Of a stretch of DNA of 64,000 bases, positions 10,446-23,080 are shown in pieces. Where the stretch lies: positions 248,001 through 312,000 of the forward strand of contig JAJJXM010000042.1 in NCBI GenBank assembly GCA_024516155.1, given 5' to 3'. Below the pieces are notes generated by a model, which made no database searches, had not been told where the DNA came from, and saw only the letters and a list, made by a program, of their open reading frames with translations. The stretch comes from Pyronema omphalodes. Taxonomy: Eukaryota > Ascomycota > Pezizomycetes > Pezizales > Pyronemataceae. The translations under genes and the position numbers were made by a program. The stretch's first letter is position 1. Every line of letters begins with the position of its first letter.

Positions 10446-12740
10446 ATGGTTGTATCGCTAACTCTTAGAGTACATAGTTTGATATTTCATCCTTTATCCT
10501 TTGAGATGTTAGAGTAATTCTATAGCTTGCTGAGGTTTGTTGAGCATGCAGTTAAAGTTTGCCTGCATGAAAACCCACAGGCCTTTGAGGCCAGGCGAAC
10601 GACGGGAGTATGTAGAGTAGACTGCATCTAAAGGATATATCGGACACATATACACCATACCATACAAAAAGTTTAAAGCACGGTGATGAAGGAGGCTGGA
10701 GATGGTTTGCATTTTTTTTCACACCTTTCGGTATGCATCCGTCTGCGATGCAACGCTTGTTTAAACTAAAGCCCGGTGGTGGATTTCTTTCTTGCATCGC
10801 ACCTATGTTCCGTTTTATTTTTTGGGCTGCAGAAACAGCGTCGTCTGCGGGACCGAGTTTTTGGTCTGCCGGATAAGTTTTGGCGTCTTTTTGGGAGCTT
10901 TTTCCTTTTTTTGTAAACCACCAATTTTTTATTTTCGAATTTTAGAGCGTTTCTTTGGGTTTTTTGCAGCTGCTCACCCCTCTTTCCCCCCTCCGCCCAC
11001 CGCAGTACTGGGCGGAAGGAAACAATTCCGCACCCCCGCTGGCAGAAAGCCACCTCCTCATATACGGTTGGAGTTTCCGAATAAAGTTTGGCAGCTGTCT
11101 AGAGTTCCGTTGACAGCAACAGCCGCCGGGTTGCTGGCAAGCTTATTCCCGGCGCTGGAAAAAGTCCGGGTCGTCAGCCTCGTTATTGTTCAACAGCCTT
11201 GCCACCGAGTCAACACAGACAATGGTAAGGCGAACTCTAACAACTTCAACTCGAAACTAGCAAAGTGAACAGATATTCACAAGGCTGTTAGACTTTCTCG
11301 CCTTGCTGGATTTTCACTACTATCATGGCTAGAGGCTCATCTGCATGTGGAGTGCAGTAGACGATGATACTCCGAGTCTGTCATCCAGCCCATCTATCAC
11401 AGCGCATATGACTGGCATACAACTCTCTACACAAGTTGGTGGCCGGTTAAGCCGCATATCACCTGAAATTGCGCAATTGATCAACCTGTGAAACCTGGAG
11501 CCGCAGCGTGTAAAAGCGAGAGACATGTCACTCGCTCGTATCGTTCCGGGGAGAAACAGATTCGCGGAGTTAAGTGCGGCTCTAAAGGGATTCACCGAAA
11601 CATTATCAAGATGTCAGCCTTGGGGTTCGTCATGATGAACAAAAGCTCATTTGAACTCCAAGATGTGTAGGAATAAGGATAGAAAGTTGGAAGAAAAGTA
11701 AGTGTAGGAAAACATGCGGTGATCACCGATATGATACGATTTTAGATTCAGGCAGCGGGGATGGGCCGGATACGGCTTGAGCTGGTTGAAGGCTGAGAAG
11801 CGTTGACGACGGCGTTCGGCAAGCACACAGACGTTGACAGCCGTGGGTAAAGGGTTGACCACCCGTAATGACGCAGGCCGCAGGATGGATGGCTTTACTA
11901 TGTGTCTGTATCCGTTAATGTGATGCTTCATGGCGGAATTTGATGGGAGGGCCATTCGAGGAGCGTTTGAATGATGAATCAGAGACAAAGCCAGAGCTGT
12001 TTTTCCACAACACCATTTTGAAGCAGAATTCCAGCCTTTATCGTAATTTCAAGTCTCTGCTGACATCTGCTCACTTCTGCTTCCTCTAATTGCGCATCTC
12101 ACCGCCCTGCCCCAGGCTACCGGCCGCATTAATCAGCGGACTAATCTACTTTCATCGCTCCGCTCTCCTCGCCCCACCGAAACCCCCGAAACCACCCCCA
12201 GAGTATAGTGCAATTTAGCGCAAAATACAAGCAGACTCTCTGAGATGCCAGACGAGACGTTCTCTCTTGATCATCTACCTACACCCAGACGCAGCAGCAA
12301 TGGAGAGGTGAATGATTGAATGATTAACGCAGAATATCGAGAACGCAGATTGCAGGATATCCCCTCCCCCACCAACAATACGCCGAAATATAATATCAAC
12401 CCACAAGAACGATTACCAACCCGCAATTCCGACCTGGGTGAGAGGAAGGAGCCAGAATACACTGGATAAGAAGATAGAGACATCGATATACCAAGAATCA
12501 GCATCAGCATCAGCATTATACCCTCGGAGATTATTAAATTCCTCAATACTGTTATCGCGCTTCTCGGAATTAAAAATATAATTTCCACACTCAGTATCTG
12601 TGTACCCATTACGCCTGTGTATCATTTACACAAACAAGAATCACAGGCAATAGAAATTCACAAAGCCGGAAGAACGAAAGATAAAGGGCAACTACATATC
12701 CCATCAGTTTAAAAGCTCATTAACAGCCCCCAATATCACC
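10446..12740. other. Spacer upstream of the OSGIN-like gene
   Basis: Includes a pyrimidine-rich, promoter-like stretch (about 10860-11050), followed by an ATG at 11221 directly before GTAAGG and a downstream CTAAC. This looks like the promoter and first intron of a highly expressed fungal gene, but no coding continuation was found. The last few hundred bases form the promoter of the OSGIN-like gene. The remaining open frames are not convincing. Confidence 0.35.
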
Positions 12741-14652
12741 ATGCCAACCGCCAGTCGCCGTCGATATACGTCATCCGACACCACCAACTACCAACGCGAG
12801 CTCGCAAACTTCCGCGCTACCGATACTGTTGTCGTTGGTGAGTATACCGCATCTCTATTTTGTGCGCATTCTCACATTGTTAGGCAATGGACCCGCCGCT
12901 CTTTTCCTCTCTTACATTCTTCACGGCCATGTACCGAGATATGACCCGATTACCTATGGCCCCCACCCAGACCCGATCTTACACTCGAAGCTCCTTAAGC
13001 TTTGCGCACACACAAAGCCACTCACAGAGATACTAGACTCGCCAAAGGCGATATCATTTTTAACGGAGCATTTTCATGCTTCATCACTATCATATTCCGA
13101 CCAGGCGCTGCCGGTAAATGTGTTGCTAGATACGTTGATGAGACCAAACGCAGACACTGAGATTGGGGAGCTCAAGAGTCGATTGAAATGGGAGAAAGTC
13201 CCCGGAAAGCGTGTAGACCACATAGTGTTAGGAAGCGCGCAGGAAAGCGGTGGGCAGTGGTCAGAGGAGCCAGTCTCGGAGAACTGGGACATCGGAACGT
13301 TGAGGTATGTGTTTCAGTTTAGTTTCATTACAGCTTGCGAATTGGAGCCTTCCACCGCAGCTTCAGCTTACCCAGGATGTCTGAGGAACCTCATTGAGGA
13401 CTGATGAACAACGCTGATCTCCAATAGCTACGCAGAAATGTTTACTCTCCCCGGCTACTCCTTTCCCGAACACTATACACGGCTCCACCGTACGCCCCTC
13501 CCCGACCTTATTCGTCCCACCCGCCGCGACGTCGCCTCCTACTACTCCCACTACCCCCGTGCCGTGGGCATTAACGGCTCAATCCTCTCCTCCACAACCG
13601 TCCAAAAAATCTCCCGCAACTCCGCTGGTTTTACACTCCGAGTCCAACGGCGAAAAAGTGCCGAACCATTCATTATTGTTTGTCGGCACCTTGTTCTAGC
13701 TACCGGAATCTTCACATATACAATTCCTCCCCCACCAATATTTGCGCCCTTATTGCAACGAGGTCCACAATGGAATGGGGCCGTTGGCCAGGAGAGAATG
13801 GAGAGTATGCAACGAATGGATCAAGGCAACATGATTACAGGCGCACTTTCCGGACCAGCTCCTGGACGCGATAACACTGCACCTATTCTAGTAGTAGGTT
13901 CAGGGTTCACAGCTGCAGATGTTATTTTATCACAGCCAAAGGGACGAAGGATTGTTCATATCTACAAATGGAACCCCTCACGACCATCACCATTGAAGGG
14001 GTGTCATCCGCAAGCTTATCCGGAGTATGCGGAGATATACCGGCAGATGAAACTTGCCACTACGAATCCTCCCGCAGTGGCACCAGTTGTGAATGGAATG
14101 AACGGAGTTGGCCCGGGTGGATTAAAGAGAGGGGATTCAAAACGCGGAGATATGAGGCCACCGCCACCGAAGGCGAATACTTCCACCGGCTCGCTACGAG
14201 ACTGGGGATCGACATATGAAGGATACCCGAACTCTCAAATTATCTCAGTTGACCCAGCCGGTGTTATCAAGATTCTCACTTCAGACAATACCACCATTGA
14301 GAGAACTGTTAGCTCGCTTAAATACTGTGCTGGCCGCAAGGGATCGCTAGCATATCTCGCCGCGGATCTTAGGAAGGAGGTGGGAGTTATGGATGCAGCT
14401 TGGGTGAGCGCTGATACTCTTCGGAGAAGAGTGGAGACGGATCTTATGGTTGCTGAGGGTGTTTGGGTGGTGGGATCTTTGACTGGTGATTCATTGGTTA
14501 GGTACGGATTGGGAAGCGGTGTTTATACCGCAGGTAGAATTCAGGCAGAGAGTGTTGGCAAGGAAGGGGGAGCAGTGGAGGGGGATATGACTACTGGGGG
14601 AAAGGAAGGGAAGGGAGGGAAGTGGGCTCCTAATAGCTGCGTTATTTGCTAG
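12741..14652 (+). CDS. OSGIN-like FAD/NAD(P)-binding protein with CaaX-like C-terminus
   Basis: Three exons, 12741-12837, 12884-13304 and 13428-14652, give 580 residues. Introns are 46 and 123 nt. A dinucleotide-binding start lies at residues 30-47 (VVVGNGPAALFLSYILHG), restored exactly by the first splice. A second Rossmann-like glycine motif (ILVVGSGFTAADVI) lies near residue 326, and LVLATGIF lies between them. The order matches the flavin-monooxygenase-like fold of oxidative stress-induced growth inhibitors (OSGIN) and fungal FAD/NAD(P)-binding relatives. The reaction and substrate are unknown. The protein ends NSCVIC, a fit to the CaaX prenylation rule, preceded by a Gly/Lys-rich linker, so membrane anchoring is possible. 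The start is an ATG with upstream CACC. Confidence 0.8.
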
Positions 14653-16558
14653 ATATAAGCAGAGAGGCGCTTGGATAACCCGACGAAACTTTCCGAAGGC
14701 TGGCGAATTGGAGAAGTACGATGATTGTGGAATTTTGTTCAATTTTGTTCATCCGGCGTTCTTGGGATACAGGGTGTACTTTGTTTTATTTGTTTTATTT
14801 GTTTTATTTGTTTTTCTTTTCTTGAGCTTTTGGATTTGGGATTTGTACAGCGATACGAGATTTGTAAAGTGACACCCCCGCAGAACGGACCGGGGGAGAG
14901 AGATTGTATATATGATAAGATGTGCCCTTTTTTGATATCTATTTTGTATTAGTACATATGACAGCGATACGCCAAAGTATATGGGGGAAGATCAGTGAAT
15001 AGAAGAGGAATTCTACTACCAAATGCTCTGTCCATTTCGCTTCGAGATTCGAAATTAAAATAGTATCATTGAGGAAATAATGCACGTCAAAATCTCGTGA
15101 TATCCCATGATCTCGCGAGACATCCAATTCCTCCCATTCTCGTAAATATGTGAGATTCCGTAACGTTCATTTATGCGGTTTCTCGGGTACTATTAGATAC
15201 GCAAATTCGACCCACCCTCGTTTCTTAAGTCCCATATATCCACCAATTGGTGGACAACTGAAACACCAAAGTTTCATTAATGAACTCGAACATATTATCT
15301 GGCATTTACCCATCGCATATCCAACAGGATAAGACTGAACAACACATGCAAATGCTAAAGAACCTGGTGATTGGTGTGAATCCTGGGTGCCATAGAAACA
15401 TATAGCAATCATCAACTTCCCAGAATCTAGCGAGTGATATTCCATTTATCCCATTACCCCGTTATAAAATGTACTCTGCCTCGGTATCACTCGACTTGAT
15501 GTTGTTAATGTTGGTCTATACATAGGGTTTGAGAAACCCTGATATTCCACCTCAATGTAGCGGTTTGACAATGTGGCTGGGGAAGAGGTGGAAGAAGGAC
15601 AGAGGATTGTTGAGGTGCATGGTGCAGGGTGCATGGTGTAGGGTGCATAGGTTTATGAAGGGTTCGGGCACGCCACGCCCTATAAATACAGGCTATGGCC
15701 AGTGGGTAAGAGAAGCCGGAAAACTGGGGTTTAAGTCTGTCTGTGGGCCAATCATGCTTATGTTCGCCGTTTGAAGTTATGTCTTCTAGATATAACCTTA
15801 AAAGACTTTGGTCAATGCGGCTGTCCTCAGTGACTACTTACGCGCATCTCCAAAAGGTAATTGTGAACAGTCATTAGTATCACTACTGGGCTATAAAAAG
15901 TTCCCAGAGACTACAGTTAAAACTATTGGATGCGTGACATGTCCTATCTGGAGTAAAAATATGATGCAAAACTACAGTATCCGGGATTCCCGTCTGGTCA
16001 CCCACGACAGTACTAGCCGGACGATATCATGCTTAAATAGCGCAGAGCGGACGGGATGCGTTGTATTCATGATTCTATGACCGTAGCTGGAGTATGATCG
16101 ATTATACTCTATGTATACTTCACTATCACAGCAACCGCGGCATCATACAATTGCATTCATGACTTAGACTGCACAGAATTATGGTGAATGAACTTAGTGT
16201 AGTGGCACGGCGAGATAGTCGAGCTAATCGACCAAAATAGATTGTATGGAACTACAAGCTCATATTTACCCTCCGAGACGAGTTCAAACATGCAACAAAA
16301 TTCCATTGCTCATCGAAAAACTGAAACTGCCTTCAGCGCATCCCCTCATATACTCTCATACATAGCTAGAGACAAAAGACGTACTCTACAAGGCCGCCGA
16401 TGTAATACCTCAACTACCTACCATTTGTAACACTCCAAATTACCCTTTCCCCCTTCTTTCCTGAGAAAGAGAAACTGATGAGTATCATTGCTAAGTTGAC
16501 AATATCTACGTAATTCGGCCTCGGTGGAAAATATCAAGGAGGTTGAAGTAAGCGCTAT
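14653..16558. other. Intergenic, nothing recognised
   Basis: AT-rich spacer after the OSGIN-like gene. A short (TTTTATTTG)-type tandem lies at about 14780-14815. Small open frames show no recognisable features. Confidence 0.5.
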
Positions 16559-16657
16559 CTAGAGGAAGGGGGGCGGCGTGGGCCCGCAGGGCGGATTAGG
16601 CTTTGGAGCTGGCTTGGGAGGAGCCGTGGTAGTGGTCGAGGGTTGGACTTGAGTCAT
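16559..16657 (-). CDS. Candidate 32-residue proline-rich peptide gene
   Basis: A short frame from ATG at 16657 to TAG at 16559. The peptide starts MTQVQPSTTTTAPPKPAPKP and ends CGPTPPPFL, so it is about one third proline with one cysteine. The support is its promoter: TATAAAA (minus strand) at 16787-16781, about 125 bases upstream of the ATG, with an intervening C/A-rich leader typical of fungal 5' untranslated regions. A poly-C tract lies just upstream of the TATA box. No continuing exon was found. It could be a true short peptide, the first exon of a longer gene, or chance. Confidence 0.35.
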   Translation of the reverse strand: MTQVQPSTTTTAPPKPAPKPNPPCGPTPPPFL

Positions 16658-16780
16658 GATGATTGATTGTTTCGGTATCGGAATCAGTATGGGATTATAG
16701 AAAGGGGTATGTAGCTGGGTACTAGTAGCGGTTAATGTTTTCGAATGTATTTAGAACAGACTTGATGGATGGTTCAGGTC

Positions 16781-16787
16781 TTTTATA
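16781..16787 (-). promoter_or_regulatory. TATA box of the small proline-rich ORF
   Basis: TATAAAA on the minus strand, 12 bases downstream of an 18-base poly-C run (in transcription direction) and about 125 bases before the ATG at 16657. Confidence 0.45.
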
Positions 16788-16799
16788 CTTAATATGATA

Positions 16800-16817
16800 G
16801 GGGGGGGGGGGGGGGGG
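16800..16817 (-). repeat. Poly-G/C tract, 18 bases
   Basis: Reads as poly-C on the minus strand, directly upstream of the TATA box of the small ORF. Confidence 0.9.
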
Positions 16818-19800
16818 TTATGTTTTAGTATTATAGATTCTGTTCTTTTTGCGTTGCAGGAGGTTCCTATGATTTGCAATCTAAGTTGGTGAATTGTTAC
16901 AAATTAAATTCGGCTCGGACAAAATCCAACAAAATTTCATAGTGAATGCGCTGTCAGATTTCGGCAAGCTACTTTTTAGCCTTATTTCTTATCATTCAAG
17001 GTGAGAGTTTGTTCATCATTCATCTCGTGCCTACGACGTTCGTTTCATAATCTGTTACAAATTCATATACACGTGATTACCTGATCGTATTACACGAGTC
17101 AAGTTGCTGCAAAGTAGTTTACCGTTGGTACCAATGATGGCTTCCCGCTTTATCGATGTCTATTTTTCGCTCCCGTAACATTTCGACCACGTCTTCCGAA
17201 TATAATCCACTAAATATATCTTTGCCTACCATAACCAATTGAAAAGCGAAACGTTCAAAAAAACAGCCTCAAATGTATCCATGTGTTCTCACTCGACTCC
17301 GATTCGTGAAGAAATGCCGGATACCAGACACTTGCGTACTCAAGACAACACGTTGATGTCAAGAACCATTCACGATAGCCGATAAAAAATCCGCCATATG
17401 CAAACGAATCAAGTTTTAGCGTAATAACTACTCAATCCTCAATGTCCATCCGACTCGCCACGGAATTTATGAGTTTTGATATATGAACTACCAATTCTCC
17501 CCATCGTGCTTTTCTTCTCCAGCCAACATGACAAAAGTCGAGCTGCCGAGTACCGGTGAATTTCGAGGCTCCGACTTCTCCTCGAGTCGTTAATAACGAG
17601 GCTGCCCTTCGAAACATACCATCTTATTTTTCTTTTTTTTTGGTCATGAAATTCCATTCCCAGGCTGGGTCCATTATTTATGCAACCATGCAAAAATGCA
17701 AAGATGCAGCCAAATCAGCACTAACTTTAACGCCAACGTGTTGACGTAATTCCTTGAAAGTTTCATCAATACTTCACCGGAAAGATCAAGAAGGGTTGCT
17801 CCTGAATGGTACACCGTTGATGTTAATGTCCCGCGTATAAACTTTAACCCCAAGATCCAACATTGATATGTTTCTACTGCCATATCCCGGGTAATAATCC
17901 AGACTTTCCTAGCATTTGGGACTCCGGACATTGCCGACCCAGGAAGCTTAGTCTTTGGCTAATGACGAGGAGCCAAACTGCCTATTGTCCATTACACAGA
18001 AGAAGAGAATGCTTGTTCCTGTCTTGTCAAGTGTTTCAAGAGGCAATGTAACTGCTGCCGTGCCCTCGTCAAGGTGTCGGAGACGTATAATCACGCCTTG
18101 GCTTGGGGGCCGTGGATATGGATCCGTCCGACTGGTTTCCGCGCCTTTGTTTTGTGTCGCAAAAACCTGGATAATCAAATATTGTTGTGCGGGGTTCAAT
18201 CAAGTGCAATAATAATCAACAGGAAGCGGTAGTTCAACAGCATTGTACGGAAGCAAAGCACATCTGCCTGTGTCTCTAAAGGTGACTTTGAAGGCAACGT
18301 GTCCCGCCCTGGTTTCTGTACGCTAAGGGAAACAGAAGGTGGTGGTTCGATAAAGCCGCAAACAAAAGATATAATTGCTCTTGTAAGTTGCCGCAGAATT
18401 GACTCAAAATTAAATATGTGGAGGGGCTGTTGGTTCATCTGACACGAAGCTGAGAATAAACACCCACAAATGCTAGTCATACGCTGTTCTTGGGGCTAAT
18501 AAAGGCAACTTGTTGGTTTCTTACTCAACTGCGCTCAAAGCAGACCAGGTTTGTTGACCACGACCTTTGCTGCTGGTGCTGGTTTCCTTACTATCAGTCG
18601 TCATGCGCATACTGCCGAGGACCCCGTTATTAAAATATCAAACTTGATAGTTAGCCCTGGTGCGGGACATTTTGGAGCCACGGATACAGTGCTGCAAATA
18701 TCTAGACAGAATACTGTCGTATGCTGGATGGTAGTGCCAAATTCGTTCGGATGTTCGTGGGGAAGAAAAAAGGCTCAAAGCTCCAAACATGGGTAAATGA
18801 AAATGCACAGCCATCCAGAGGACGCAGAAAGGATGGCTTCTTTTCTGCCTTTGGCTGTTCCTCTCAATCTTCCTGCGGATGTGGAAATATTGCTGTCGAG
18901 ATAGAAATGTCTAGGACTACAATTGAAGGATGTTATCCAGATGCAGTCTACACCCTATGACGCAACTATTACTAGTAACCCATCATCGTGTTGCTCGTCC
19001 GCTGTCGGTAGCTCCTACATAAGCCGCGTAGTGTCCTTGCGCTTTCTTTCGCTCGCAGTAGCCTGTGCCCTTGGCTGGACCAATCCCATCCAGTAGAAGA
19101 CGCTATGCTTGCCCTCCCGGTACTGCCGAAGTCATCAACCACGAAACCTAGCCTGGAATAAGGGAAATTTCTGGGTGAACATCTTTGTATACCACAGAGA
19201 AGACCAAAAAGACCAAACTTTCCGCCTTCCATGGGTCTTTCAGGTTTTTGGATGCTAAAGGACTAAAGTCAGGTGGCAGGGTATGCTAGGGTGATGGAGT
19301 GATTATACCCACACTACGTGCAACCATATCACAGTCCGTCCATGGCGCCTCCTGCCTCTTTTTCTCGCTTCAATATGACGAGTTGGTGACGTTTTTGCTT
19401 CTTCTTCGCTCGTGTGTTATTGGCTCCTCCACTCTTCGATTATACTTCATGAAGCAATATATCAAGAGAGCAAACGGAGCTGTCATCACCTAATCTTGAG
19501 AAATTGTTTTTCCAGAACTGAGAAGACCGCCATGTTTTTCGGGCGTTTGGTGCTTCTGCCTCAAACTAGAAGAGTTGAAGAAAGCAGGAATAATAGTAGC
19601 AGATGTAGTCGATGTCTGGTGCTGTTACGTCAATAACAATTATGAGATGTGATGTGCATGTTTTGCGGAGATTTCACTTTTCATTCAATAATAACTAGTT
19701 TTTATCTGCTGTCAATACTTGACGACCAAGCCCCGGGGTATGTGGCCTGAGGTGGAGAAACAGGCAGAGAAAAATCCGCTTACCGTCGATGCGATGACCG

Positions 19801-21844
19801 CTGTCAGGGAATTTGATGTTTCTGACAGCAGCTGCGCCGATCCCCTGAGTTCACAACGCCGAGTTCTGGTTTCTAACGTGGACTTTTACGTTTAACTTCT
19901 CTTCTGTTCTTTGATTCCATTCATACCACACTCGGAAATCATCAGAAGAATGCGAAATCTAGAGGCTTCAACAAACCATCATGCCTTCTCTACCACCTGT
20001 GCTCGTTCTTTACCAACTACCTCGCCAGATAGGACATCGAGAGCCTTGGGAGAAGTTACTCTGCGTTGTGTCGGCTGTTCTGAGTTTTCCATAGCTCTTT
20101 ATGGCTGTCTGTCTTGGTGTTGATGCCTATCTCTTTCGACAATGGAAAACAATGCGAACGGTATACATTCGGCGACTATGGCACCTTCCATTCGCCCCTA
20201 TCCTCCATCTCTGATGGCATCCACTTTGCTCATCATTCACCTGGTTTTGGCGTTTGCGGGTTTTCATCAATGAAATCAGATAAATGATAGGATAAGAAGT
20301 TTGATTACGGCAAAATTTCTAGCTTCACTTCGTGAGCCACTGATTATCTTTTGTGTGTGTGGGTTCTTCTCTAGTAATCTTTATACAAGGCTGGATGGAA
20401 TAATGGAAGCGGACAGGGTTATGAGATACACAAGAGCACACCTCAAGATTTGGGTTACACTTTGTGGGAGAGTGTGAGTGGTGGCGTTTCCCCTCGTGTT
20501 TTCCGTTTTATGGGACACGGAATAGAAATGGCTACAAGCCCTCTTCAAAGTTCAGCGGCACCAGGGAGGTTCACAACTGTCACACACTGTTCCTCAAAGT
20601 TTCTGAGGAAAGCAGCTTTGGGTACGCGGTTGTGCTTCTGCTTCCTTTAAAATAGCCTCCTGCAAAGCCATAGAATTCAGATTCCGAACTCGGAATTCGG
20701 AATTCGGCTGCCTTCAATTAGCTCTACTTAGCAGTAAAATAATGCAAGTACACCGGTCTTGTTAAGTTGTTGTTTTTTTCCGTCGAACTACTCTTCCATA
20801 ACTACTACTGGGTAAGTATGGTCCCTACTGTCTACACAGAATCAACTTCTATGCAACAATCTGCAGTGCGTACAAAAGGAACTCAGGACAAGAGGAGTTG
20901 AAGATATATTGAAAAGGGTCGATACTATCATGGAAGAAGTAAAAAGAAAAGCCGGGACAAACAGTTACATGTACAAAGAAGAAGAATGCATATAAAGTAA
21001 AAGTATCACAGTCATCTAGTGCGCCCCTAATCGGGGACAGAAATATAGTTATAAAATAACCCTCTATACCTTCAAAACCACCGACTTAAAAGTCCTCTGT
21101 TAGCATGCAGTAGCCGTGTTAGAGGGACATATATACAATATCATCATCGGCATTATTATTCGGTTTTATTTCTCTTGGCACGTCGATTTGGTGAGGAGAT
21201 TATGATGAATTGCTCTCAAAGGGATATTATTCTCACATATTTTATAATCAAATGTATAGCTACCGCTTTAGTACCTTTGTTAACTAATGATTTTCCCTTT
21301 CATGTCTATGTAGTTTGGAATTTATTGATATTCAACTCTGTACCCCAGAATCACAATTATCGATTCCATCTATGCCAACTTCTTTATTAGAGAGTGATAG
21401 AGAGGAGTTTTTGAGTCTTGTAGTCATTTTCCGGCTGTCATGCCAAAAATGGGGATCGTTCGCTCGCCTAGATCACTTGCGCAGTGGCACTACTGGGTAA
21501 CCGAACCGACTATTGGCTTTTAGTGTCAAAGCCCCTAATACATATAATCAGAGTCCATACAATACTCACTTCTCCTCATACCCAGTCATGCCTCTATCAT
21601 GCATTGCCTATCTATTACTGATATTAAGGCGACAGTGTTTCTTTACATGCCATTGCTTTCCCTTATAGTAGTTTGTATAAAATATGGTTATATGTCGATG
21701 AGTAAAGAGTAAACAAATTTGTTAATTGCAATAAAACTCTACAAATTCCAACACCAATTTTCGTACAAGTATGACTCAAAGCTTCGAGTGTTAAGAACGC
21801 CAACCCCCCCTCCCCCCGCCCCGTGAAATCTCCCTTGAATGCCT
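16818..21844. other. Gene-poor spacer with unassigned open-frame fragments
   Basis: No gene is supported over about 5 kb. Between 17.4 and 19.2 kb several short frames on the minus strand (17674-17931, 17948-18199, 18196-18480) follow one another in different frames, and the middle ones read somewhat like protein. They could be a decayed gene, but I cannot assign a family. A short inverted repeat (GCTGTCAG...CTGACAGC) lies near 19800-19835, and a CGGAATT duplication near 20690-20705. Confidence 0.4.
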
Positions 21845-23080
21845 TCAATCACTATCGTCACCAAACAAATCATCAGTATCGCTATCTATGTGTTCCCCCC
21901 GCAGCCTAGCTTCCTGCAATTCCCGTTCATTCTCAGCCTCTAATTCCCTCTCCATTCTATCCCACGCATCCATAGCCTCGCGATCATGCGGCATCGCGTC
22001 CCACTGTTGCCTCTCCTTCTTCTCCTCCTCTGTCCTCCTCCTAACATCCACAATTTGTTCTTCCAGACTCCTCACATGTCTATCCAACTCCACCGCACGC
22101 CGATTCTCAATTTCTCTCCTCGTTCCTCTAACCGTCGCTCCTCTGTACCGCGGTGGGCTTTGCGGTACATCTCGGTATACATGCACTTCTTCAACCGATG
22201 AAGTCATCCACTTTATGAGTCTTCTCAAGATGTATTTTCTGATATCCGTAATCTTTCTCGATATTCCCTGGCGTGTAAACAAAGCCCAGAACTCCTCCCA
22301 GCTCAATCCATACCTTGGAGGTGGAGGCAGTCTCGTAGGTAACGGACCGAATCCATGTCTCAAATATTCCCTCTCAAGCACCTCGATTTCTTCTCTCCAT
22401 TCCCGTTCCTGTCTCGCCCTTGCATTAAGGTTATCGATCCAGTCCGTGCATGCGTATAAGGATAACACTAATATCTTTAATGCCCAGTATGCCAGGAAGT
22501 ATGCCCAAGACAAGATCTCTGCAAAAATTCGCACCAAATCAGCAGCAATGCGGTGTAGTGACATTCCACTCTCAGAGTCAGGACGGCGTTGAGCGGGTTC
22601 AAAAGTCCAGTCGTTGGTGATATGGCCAACATGGTTGTTGATTAAGTTGTGGAACGTGTCGATTGCGATTGAGAAGAACTGAGGGCTGCGATGGACCAAG
22701 ACACGAAGAGGAAATAGAATACCAATTGCGAGGATATCATCGAGCGTCTTGGAGACGCAAGAGAAATTGAGTTTATCGCGGAGGAGGTAGGTGAAGATAA
22801 AAAGCCCAAGGGTGAAGAAGTAGACGTTGAGACGGTTGATGGCGGGGATGCCACTGTAGTTATATATTTCTTGGAAGTAGTAGTCGAAAAGATTGGAGGG
22901 ATGAAGAGATCCCCAGAAATTAACTTTGACTTGATCTGATGGTCCCTCACCCGTGTAGGTGTCAAAGAATATTGACATAGGTAAAGTCCAGAAGTTCGGA
23001 CCCAGGATTTGCGACAACATGGCCAGGAGTGCTGGCGTATATGTTGTGGTGTCGGTAATAGAATGGCGATAAATATCCAT
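21845..23080 (-). CDS. Putative membrane protein with C-terminal coiled coil
   Basis: A single-exon frame of 411 residues starting at an ATG at 23080. No family is recognised. Hydrophobic segments lie near residues 84-100 (VYFFTLGLFIFTYLL), 115-131 (ILAIGILFPLRVLV) and 190-214 (EILSWAYFLAYWALKILVLSLY), giving two or three membrane helices. Beyond residue about 220 the chain is highly charged with heptad-like stretches (about 225-250 and 330-395), so a coiled coil is likely. A proline-rich loop (LPTRLPPPPRYG) lies between. The end is acidic (DSDTDDLFGDDSD). A membrane-tethered protein with a cytosolic coiled coil is inferred. Opposite-strand frames over it are shadows. Confidence 0.65.
   Translation of the reverse strand: MDIYRHSITDTTTYTPALLAMLSQILGPNFWTLPMSIFFDTYTGEGPSDQVKVNFWGSLHPSNLFDYYFQEIYNYSGIPAINRLNVYFFTLGLFIFTYLLRDKLNFSCVSKTLDDILAIGILFPLRVLVHRSPQFFSIAIDTFHNLINNHVGHITNDWTFEPAQRRPDSESGMSLHRIAADLVRIFAEILSWAYFLAYWALKILVLSLYACTDWIDNLNARARQEREWREEIEVLEREYLRHGFGPLPTRLPPPPRYGLSWEEFWALFTRQGISRKITDIRKYILRRLIKWMTSSVEEVHVYRDVPQSPPRYRGATVRGTRREIENRRAVELDRHVRSLEEQIVDVRRRTEEEKKERQQWDAMPHDREAMDAWDRMERELEAENERELQEARLRGEHIDSDTDDLFGDDSD

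Noticed and set aside
17674..18480. Decayed gene suggested by consecutive minus-strand frames
   Set aside because: The pieces lie in different frames, no splice pattern joins them and no family could be named; kept only as a remark.
21888..22592. 234-residue plus-strand frame over the membrane-protein gene
   Set aside because: Complement of a coding sequence with coiled-coil codon bias; Ser/Leu-rich shadow without features.
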